Assembly (NCBI GenBank): GCA_943327015.2
Contig: CALPVM020000083.1
Coordinates: 1-8,709, forward strand
Origin: Akkermansia muciniphila
Lineage (GTDB): Bacteria; Pseudomonadota; Gammaproteobacteria; Burkholderiales; Burkholderiaceae_C
Direction of reading: 5' to 3'
Length of the DNA: 8,709 bases
A model generated the notes under the pieces. The model ran no database searches, was not told the origin of the DNA, and saw only the letters and a list, made by a program, of their open reading frames with translations. A program made the position numbers and the translations under genes. Positions 1 through 4,813 of the stretch are shown here, piece after piece. Position 1 is the first letter of the stretch. The number at the start of each line of letters is the position of its first letter.

Positions 1-875
1 GACACAAAGTCACGTGGAGCCAGGTCTTTGAGCGTCGGGGCATAGCGCTCCATAAAGCGTTCGCCATTGCTGTTAAGCAAAATTGCGCCTTCGCCACGGC
101 AGCCTTCGGTCAGCAATACACCGGCACCCGCTACGCCAGTGGGGTGGAATTGCCAGAATTCCATGTCTTCAAGCGCAATGCCGGAGCGTGCTGCCATTCC
201 CAAGCCGTCGCCGGTGTTGATGAAGGCGTTGGTAGAGGCTGCAAAAATACGACCTGCACCGCCGGTTGCAAGTAATGTGGTTTTGGCTTGCAGAATATGC
301 ACGTCGCCGGTTTCCATTTCCAAAGCAGTAACACCGACTACATCGCCTTCGGCGTCACGAATCAGGTCAAGTGCCATCCATTCCACAAAGAAGCTGGTTT
401 TGGCCGCTACGTTTTGCTGGTACAGGGTGTGCAGCATGGCGTGGCCGGTACGGTCAGCAGCAGCGCAGGCACGCTCTACGGCTTTTTCACCGTAGTTGGC
501 AGTGTGGCCGCCAAACGGGCGTTGGTAAATGGTGCCGTCGGCGTTGCGGTCAAATGGCATACCCATGTGCTCGAGGTCGTACACCACTTTGGGGGCTTCA
601 CGGCACATGAATTCGATCGCGTCCTGGTCGCCGAGCCAGTCGGAGCCTTTGACGGTGTCATAAAAATGGTAGTGCCAGTTGTCGTCGTTCATATTGCCCA
701 AGGACGCGCCTATACCGCCTTGTGCAGCCACGGTGTGCGAGCGGGTAGGGAACACTTTAGACAGCACGGCTACATTCAGGCCGGCGCGAGCGAGTTGCAG
801 AGATGCGCGCATGCCGGAGCCACCGGCACCGACGATGACAACATCAAATTTACGTTTAGATACAGAGTAAGACAT
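1..875 (-). CDS. sdhA: Succinate dehydrogenase flavoprotein subunit SdhA, N-terminal part (cut by window edge)
   Basis: This is the catalytic subunit of respiratory complex II, which oxidises succinate to fumarate and passes electrons through FAD to the iron-sulfur subunit on the cytoplasmic face of the membrane. The frame is open for 291 codons from ATG at 875 to the left edge, about half of a roughly 590-residue family member. Visible motifs are the dinucleotide fold GAGGSG (residues 16-21), SHTVAAQGG with H47 (the position that covalently binds FAD in E. coli SdhA), the QRPFGGHT segment (118-125), FHPTG with H244, TEGCRGEG (256-263) and, at the very edge, R288, which aligns with the catalytic arginine R286 of E. 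coli. No key residue in the visible part is missing. It starts 41 nt after the sdhD stop with only a weak AGG upstream, so it is probably translated from the sdhCDA transcript. Motif positions are counted by eye; the homology to E. coli SdhA is family knowledge. Confidence 0.97.
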   Translation of the reverse strand, partial: MSYSVSKRKFDVVIVGAGGSGMRASLQLARAGLNVAVLSKVFPTRSHTVAAQGGIGASLGNMNDDNWHYHFYDTVKGSDWLGDQDAIEFMCREAPKVVYDLEHMGMPFDRNADGTIYQRPFGGHTANYGEKAVERACAAADRTGHAMLHTLYQQNVAAKTSFFVEWMALDLIRDAEGDVVGVTALEMETGDVHILQAKTTLLATGGAGRIFAASTNAFINTGDGLGMAARSGIALEDMEFWQFHPTGVAGAGVLLTEGCRGEGAILLNSNGERFMERYAPTLKDLAPRDFV

Positions 876-916
876 GGGTTACAACCTGTGGGGTTAAGTT
901 GAGTGACGTGCAGCGA

Positions 917-1282
917 TCAAAGACGCCACAAAACCTGAATAGCCCAACCGGCGCAAGCCACCAGCCAGACAATGGAGAATACCTGCAGCGAGAGACGCAC
1001 AGCCAGTGGTTTGATGTAGTCCATAAAAATGTCGCGTACACCGACCCACACGTGGTACAGCATCGCCACGATGACGGCGAAGGTGAGTGCCTTCATCCAC
1101 TGGGCGGCAAAAATCCCAGCCCACTGTTCGTAGCCAATGGGGCCTTTGGTCAAAATGACTTGTCCCAGTACCAAAAGGGTAAAAAGTGCCATTAAAACTG
1201 CTGTTACACGTTGTGCCAGCCAGTCACGCAGACCGTAGTGTGCGCCAACGACGGAGCGTTTGGAGCCGTAATTTACTGCCAT
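917..1282 (-). CDS. sdhD: Succinate dehydrogenase membrane anchor subunit SdhD (cytochrome b556 small subunit)
   Basis: A 121-residue integral membrane protein that, together with SdhC, anchors complex II, holds haem b and forms the quinone site. Three hydrophobic segments are visible, at about residues 25-45, 58-79 and 97-118. The segment after LYHVWVGVRDIFMDYIKP carries H77 and the pair D88-Y89. The 12-residue spacing from H77 to Y89 is the same as from haem ligand H71 to quinone-site Y83 in E. coli SdhD, which supports the assignment strongly. HYGLRDWLAQR (15-25) is the usual N-terminal signature of the proteobacterial subunit. The start at 1282 is preceded by a good ribosome site, AAAGGAA, about 9 nt away. 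It lies 33 nt after the sdhC stop and 41 nt before sdhA, as expected for the sdhCDAB operon. Confidence 0.95.
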   Translation of the reverse strand: MAVNYGSKRSVVGAHYGLRDWLAQRVTAVLMALFTLLVLGQVILTKGPIGYEQWAGIFAAQWMKALTFAVIVAMLYHVWVGVRDIFMDYIKPLAVRLSLQVFSIVWLVACAGWAIQVLWRL

Positions 1283-1315
1283 GGTGGTAGTTCCTTTTTT
1301 TGTTAAATGAATAGA

Positions 1316-1759
1316 TTAGTACAAGCCAAACAGCTTGGCACCCAAAATGGCGGTAAGCCCCAGGCTCAGAGCCAGCGTAACGACGGCAGAGCTTTTGCCA
1401 AATTCTTTGCTGACTGCGTGGTTAATGTCCATCCAGAGATGGCGAACACCGGCAATAAAGTGGTGCAAATAGGCCCAAATGAGTGCCAGCACTACCAATT
1501 TAATGAGCACACCAGGCACAAAACCCAGCCCGATATTGAAGGCGCTGGTGAATTTAGCGTAAGAATATTCGGATGAAACCGACTTGTCGAACATCCAGAT
1601 GATGAATGGCATAAGCAAAAACATAATTGCGCCACTGATGCGGTGCAAAATAGATACCCATCCAGCCGCCGGTAAGCGGTAGGTGGGTAAGTCGGTCAGC
1701 GCATTGATGTTGCGAAATTCGGGTCGCTTGGGCTTCGTGGAAGACGTTAGATCGGACAT
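1316..1759 (-). CDS. sdhC: Succinate dehydrogenase cytochrome b556 subunit SdhC
   Basis: A 147-residue membrane subunit of complex II that provides a haem b ligand and part of the ubiquinone pocket. The signature SILHRISG (residues 36-43) corresponds to E. coli SILHRVSG, so S36 and R40 match quinone-site S27 and R31. In LHHFIAGVRHLWMD, H100 and H107 have the same 7-residue spacing as E. coli H84 (haem ligand) and H91. Three membrane segments are visible at about 34-57, 80-104 and 122-143. The N-terminus carries about 13 extra residues relative to E. coli, including a short polar stretch (MSDLTSSTKPKRPEF), which is common in betaproteobacterial forms. It is the first sdh gene, 104 nt downstream of the gntR stop on the same strand. 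The start is supported by a modest AGAAAG and by the fit to the family N-terminus. Confidence 0.95.
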   Translation of the reverse strand: MSDLTSSTKPKRPEFRNINALTDLPTYRLPAAGWVSILHRISGAIMFLLMPFIIWMFDKSVSSEYSYAKFTSAFNIGLGFVPGVLIKLVVLALIWAYLHHFIAGVRHLWMDINHAVSKEFGKSSAVVTLALSLGLTAILGAKLFGLY

Positions 1760-1812
1760 GAATCGGCTTTCTAAGAGTTAACAATGTTGTGCGTTATTTT
1801 GCAAGAACCAAA

Positions 1813-1840
1813 ATTCTATTGCACTACGGCAGGCTGATAA
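1813..1840 (-). promoter_or_regulatory. Candidate sdhCDA promoter
   Basis: Read on the minus strand, TTATCA (1840-1835) and TAGAAT (1818-1813) are separated by 16 bp and match the sigma-70 -35 and -10 consensus at 4/6 and 5/6 positions. They would give a leader of about 47 nt before the sdhC ATG at 1759. A CTTAT element resembling half of the palindrome near gntR overlaps the -35, but no full palindrome is visible. I see no hairpin plus T-tract between gntR and sdhC, so read-through from gntR is also possible. Inference from sequence only. Confidence 0.3.
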
Positions 1841-1863
1841 GGGGCTTACATACGATTTAATGC

Positions 1864-2682
1864 TCAATTTAACACGTTACGGTAGTAATGTGTGTCGGTT
1901 AAATACAGGCCGCGGCGTAATTCCATCGGTACATCGTTGTAAGTGGTGGCAATTCGTTCAACACTTAAAACCGGTGTTTGCGTTGTGATGCGTAATAATT
2001 CGCTTTGGTCGGGGGTGGGTAATACAGCACGTATCTTTTCTTCTGCGCGTACCATTTGTACATCGAATTCGGTTTCAAATAGGGCGTACATGGGTCCGTT
2101 AAAAGCTGCTAAACGATCTGCAGTCAAACCTTCAAATGGAGCGCCGGGCAGCCAGATGTCTTCCAAAATGGTAGGTACATCCGTAAATGACAGCACGCGC
2201 CTCACTTTAAGTACTGCGTCTCCGGGTTCAAGAGCCAAGGCGGCAGCAACGGTAGCGTCAGCGGTATCGCTCAGGCAGTTGATGATGCGTCTTTGTGCGG
2301 GGCCTTCGCTGTTCAAGTCGCCGTTATTTGGGTAAAGTTTGAGAAAGCGGTACTGCACATTGCGTTCGGCGTGGGTGGCTACAAAAGTGCCTTTGCCTTG
2401 ACGCCGCACAAGTAAGTTGTCGGCAGAGAGTTCGTCTATCGCTTTGCGTACCGTGCCTTGACTAACCTTAAAGCGAGCCGCCAATTCCATCTCGCTAGGG
2501 ATTGCCGAGCTGGGTTTCCATTCGCCAGACTGCAGGCTTTGGAGGATGAGTAATTTGATTTGCTGGTACAGCGGACTAAAAGATGGGGTGGCATGACCCG
2601 TCAAGGCGGAGCTGGCATCCGCGTCAGTGGGGGTCAGACTTTCGCTTAACAATGGGTTTTCTGCGGCCATGGATCGCATCAT
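1864..2682 (-). CDS. GntR-family transcriptional regulator, HutC/UTRA subfamily, next to TCA-cycle genes
   Basis: A 272-residue DNA-binding regulator. The N-terminal 30 or so residues are Ser/Thr/Ala-rich and look disordered. A GntR winged helix-turn-helix follows at about 36-102, with YQQIKLLILQSLQSGEW, the helix region IPSEMELAARFKVSQGTVRKA and the wing RRQGKGTFV (93-101). The C-terminal part (about 115-265) has the features of a UTRA ligand-binding domain: LEPGDAVLKVRRV, LEDIWLPG, and TPVLSVERIATTYNDVPMELRRGLY. UTRA domains in this subfamily bind small metabolites such as sugar phosphates, amino-acid derivatives or organic acids; the ligand here cannot be read from sequence. The gene is divergent from mdh and upstream of sdhCDA, so control of the flanking TCA genes and of itself is the natural inference. 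The start is uncertain: ATGs lie at 2682, 2679 and 2670, none has a Shine-Dalgarno sequence, and the first lies directly beside a perfect palindrome. Confidence 0.9.
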   Translation of the reverse strand: MMRSMAAENPLLSESLTPTDADASSALTGHATPSFSPLYQQIKLLILQSLQSGEWKPSSAIPSEMELAARFKVSQGTVRKAIDELSADNLLVRRQGKGTFVATHAERNVQYRFLKLYPNNGDLNSEGPAQRRIINCLSDTADATVAAALALEPGDAVLKVRRVLSFTDVPTILEDIWLPGAPFEGLTADRLAAFNGPMYALFETEFDVQMVRAEEKIRAVLPTPDQSELLRITTQTPVLSVERIATTYNDVPMELRRGLYLTDTHYYRNVLN

Positions 2683-2683
2683 A

Positions 2684-2703
2684 TCTTATATAAGACATAA
2701 GAC
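2684..2703. promoter_or_regulatory. Predicted operator: perfect 12-bp palindrome plus a third half-site
   Basis: TCTTATATAAGA at 2684-2695 is identical to its own reverse complement. Its right half is repeated once more in phase: ATAAGAC occurs at 2690-2696 and again at 2697-2703, giving three half-sites at 7-bp steps. The core T-TA-A agrees with the central positions of the GTnTAnAC-like sites described for the HutC subfamily of GntR regulators, although the outer G and C are not present. The site lies one base from the most upstream gntR start codon, covers the candidate gntR -10 element, and ends just upstream of the candidate mdh -35. This placement suits an autoregulated GntR protein that also acts on mdh. 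Binding is inferred, not shown. Confidence 0.6.
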
Positions 2704-2714
2704 ACATTGACCAA
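2685..2714 (-). promoter_or_regulatory. Candidate gntR promoter inside the operator
   Basis: On the minus strand TTGGTC (2714-2709) and TATAAG (2690-2685) are 18 bp apart, matching the -35 consensus at 4/6 and the -10 at 5/6. The -10 is part of the palindrome, so repressor binding would block it. Transcription would begin at about 2677-2680, that is at or within the first gntR start codons, which implies a leaderless or nearly leaderless mRNA. Confidence 0.4.
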
Positions 2715-2736
2715 GCATCGATTTCGCGGGTAAACT
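2707..2736 (+). promoter_or_regulatory. Candidate mdh-citE-acnB operon promoter
   Basis: TTGACC (2707-2712, 5/6 match to the -35) is followed after 18 bp by TAAACT (2731-2736, 4/6 match to the -10). This would give a leader of about 33 nt before the mdh ATG. The -35 shares TTGACCAA with the opposite-strand candidate -35 of gntR, so the two divergent promoters overlap. The operator half-sites end 4 bp upstream of this -35. Confidence 0.4.
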
Positions 2737-2775
2737 TGGCTACCTTTTTTACAACACTTCCTGGAGTTTTAAACC

Positions 2776-3762
2776 ATGAGCAAAAAGCCCGTTCGCGTAG
2801 CTGTCACCGGTGCAGCAGGTCAAATCGGATACGCCATTCTGTTTCGTATCGCCTCGGGCGAAATGCTGGGTAAAGACCAGCCAGTGATTCTGCAATTGCT
2901 CGAAGTTCCCATGGAAAAAGCCCAGCAAGCCCTGCAAGGCGTGATGATGGAGTTGCAAGACTGCGCATTCCCGCTGTTGGTGGGTATGGAAGCGCACAGC
3001 GACCCCATGACTGCATTTAAAGACGTAGATTACGCTTTGTTGATTGGTTCACGTCCACGCGGTCCCGGCATGGAACGTGCCGAGTTGCTGGCTGTGAACG
3101 GCGCTATCTTTATCGAGCAAGGTAAGGCCCTGAACGCAGTAGCTAGCCGCAACGTAAAAGTATTGGTAGTGGGCAACCCCGCCAACACCAACGCTTACAT
3201 TGCCATGAAGAGCGCACCTGATCTGCCACGTAAAAACTTTACCGCCATGCTGCGTTTAGACCATAACCGTGCTCTGAGCCAAATTGCATCCAAGACTGGC
3301 AAAGCCGTGGCCGATATTGAAAAAATGGCTGTATGGGGCAACCACTCTCCCACCATGTATGCTGATTACCGCTTTGCCACCATCAATGGCGAAAGCGTAA
3401 AAGACATGATTAACGACCAAGACTGGAACGCCAACACATTCTTGCCCACTGTGGGTAAACGCGGTGCTGCCATTATTGCCGCGCGTGGCGTATCTTCTGC
3501 TGCTTCTGCTGCAAACGCTGCTATCGACCATATGCGCGATTGGGCGCTGGGCACCAACGGCAAGTGGGTCACCATGGGTATTCCTTCTGACGGCCAATAC
3601 GGTATTCCTGCAGACACCATGTTTGGTTTTGCCGTTACTTGTGAAGGCGGCGAATACAAAGTAGTAGATGGTCTGACCATTGACGCATTCAGCCAAGAGT
3701 GCATCAACAAGACCCTGAAAGAGTTGCAAGAAGAGCAAGCTGGCGTAGCCCATTTGCTGTAA
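2776..3762 (+). CDS. mdh: Malate dehydrogenase (NAD-dependent, MDH type 2 family)
   Basis: A 328-residue cytoplasmic enzyme that interconverts malate and oxaloacetate with NAD. The Rossmann glycine motif is TGAAGQIG (11-18). E43 in LLEVP lies at the end of the second strand, where an acidic residue favours NAD over NADP. The substrate loop SRPRGPGMER contains R95 and R101. GNPANTNAY (133-141) is the conserved nicotinamide-side motif. The catalytic pair is D162 and H190 (RLDHNRA and WGNHSPTMYAD), with R165 as a substrate arginine. Length and motifs match the roughly 327-residue MDH type 2 group usual in Burkholderiales. The start is supported by TGGAG at 2762-2766, 9 nt upstream of the ATG. 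It is the first gene of a plus-strand cluster: its stop overlaps the next start in TAATG. One mild oddity is MELQDC (58-63), where MELEDC or MELDDC is more usual. Confidence 0.97.
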   Translation: MSKKPVRVAVTGAAGQIGYAILFRIASGEMLGKDQPVILQLLEVPMEKAQQALQGVMMELQDCAFPLLVGMEAHSDPMTAFKDVDYALLIGSRPRGPGMERAELLAVNGAIFIEQGKALNAVASRNVKVLVVGNPANTNAYIAMKSAPDLPRKNFTAMLRLDHNRALSQIASKTGKAVADIEKMAVWGNHSPTMYADYRFATINGESVKDMINDQDWNANTFLPTVGKRGAAIIAARGVSSAASAANAAIDHMRDWALGTNGKWVTMGIPSDGQYGIPADTMFGFAVTCEGGEYKVVDGLTIDAFSQECINKTLKELQEEQAGVAHLL

Positions 3763-4778
3763 TGCATCCACGCGACGTTCTCCTCGGCGCTCAAAGTGGT
3801 GCGGGCTTATTGCCCGTGTGCGACCACTACAGCGGCGTGGAGGCGCGCATGGTCAAAAGCCTGCAACTGCAGGCCGAGATGATGCAAGAATTTGGCGCCT
3901 GCGTGTTTGACGTTACGCTCGACTGCGAAGACGGGGCGCCTGTAGGCGGCGAAGTTGACCAAGCTGAAATGGTTGCTGCTCTTGCGCAATCTGCCTGTGC
4001 TGGCTCTCTGACCAAGCGCAGAGTGGGTGTGCGTTTGCATGCAGTTGACCATCCGGCTTTCGGGTCTGACGTGCAAATCGTAGTGGGCAAATCAGCAGCA
4101 GCTTTGAGCTTTGTCATGTTGCCTAAAGTGGAGTCGGTTCAAAATATTGACACTGCTTTGGGTGCTATTGATCATGCAACACCCTCTGGCTTGGCTCCGT
4201 TGCCATTGCATGTGCTTATTGAATCACCGCTTGCCGCGCACCGTGCTTTCGAGATTGCAGCTCACCCCCGCGTTGAGTCCATCAGCTTTGGCGTGATGGA
4301 TTTTGTGTCATCCCACGGTGGCGCTATTCCATCCAGTGCCATGGGGGTTCGCGCAGGCGACGACCATGCTACCTTGGATCAGTTTCACCATCCGCTGGTG
4401 TTGCGTGCCAAAATGGATATTGCCAGTGCTTGCCATGCGTTTGGCAAGGTGCCTTCGCACTGTGTGGTTCCAGAATTCCGGGATACGGCCAAGCTGGAGC
4501 GCGTGGCACGTGTTGCTGCCAGTGCCTTGGGTTACACCCGGATGTGGAGTATTCACCCCGATCAGATTCGCCCCATACTGCGTGCATTTACCCCGGCGCA
4601 ACAGGAAATAGAAACTGCCGCCAACATTCTGGATTTGGCAGAAAAGCAAGATTGGGCACCCATTTCAGTGCAAGGCACATTGCATGACCGCGCCAGTTAC
4701 CGCTATTTTTGGCAGGTGATTGAACGTGCGCATGGCACAGGATGTGCATTGCCCGATACTGTGAAGAATTATTTTTAA
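3762..4778 (+). CDS. CitE-like HpcH/HpaI aldolase/citrate lyase family protein
   Basis: A 338-residue protein of the CitE-like lyase superfamily, TIM-barrel enzymes that cleave or form C-C bonds in acyl-CoA or 2-oxo-acid substrates using Mg2+. Visible family elements are DCEDGAP (54-60), GVRLH with R91, LPKVES (120-125), LIESPLAAH with E154, SFGVMDFVSSHGGAIP with D180, and WSIHPDQI (262-269). E154 and D180 are at the usual metal-ligand positions and R91 at the usual carboxylate or CoA-binding arginine. No citD- or citF-like gene is nearby, so a true citrate lyase subunit is unlikely; a malyl-CoA, citramalyl-CoA or related lyase is possible, but the substrate is not readable here. The start chosen is the ATG at 3762, which overlaps the mdh stop (TAATG) and fits the family N-terminus; the frame also extends upstream to 3699 inside mdh. 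Translation is probably coupled to mdh. acnB follows after 35 nt. Confidence 0.88.
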   Translation: MHPRDVLLGAQSGAGLLPVCDHYSGVEARMVKSLQLQAEMMQEFGACVFDVTLDCEDGAPVGGEVDQAEMVAALAQSACAGSLTKRRVGVRLHAVDHPAFGSDVQIVVGKSAAALSFVMLPKVESVQNIDTALGAIDHATPSGLAPLPLHVLIESPLAAHRAFEIAAHPRVESISFGVMDFVSSHGGAIPSSAMGVRAGDDHATLDQFHHPLVLRAKMDIASACHAFGKVPSHCVVPEFRDTAKLERVARVAASALGYTRMWSIHPDQIRPILRAFTPAQQEIETAANILDLAEKQDWAPISVQGTLHDRASYRYFWQVIERAHGTGCALPDTVKNYF

Positions 4779-4813
4779 TTAAACGTTTTATTGTTGAAAA
4801 AAGGAGTAACACC

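Noticed and set aside
288..902. Long plus-strand open frame (204 codons) opposite sdhA
   Set aside because: It lies antisense to a well-supported sdhA with intact motifs, has no recognisable domain, and its amino-acid makeup (rich in Val, His, Ala, Gly) is what a shadow frame of a codon-biased gene gives.
1800..1826. Possible dyad GCAAGAA / TTCTATTGC upstream of sdhC
   Set aside because: The arms do not align without a 2-nt insertion and most of the match is AT-rich; not distinguishable from chance.
3699..3761. Upstream in-frame start for the CitE-like lyase
   Set aside because: It would add 21 residues translated from within mdh with no family similarity; the ATG at 3762 gives the expected N-terminus and a typical stop-start overlap.
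4742..4813. Upstream in-frame start for acnB
   Set aside because: It lies inside the lyase gene without a ribosome site; the ATG at 4814 has AAGGAG 7 nt upstream and matches the AcnB N-terminus.
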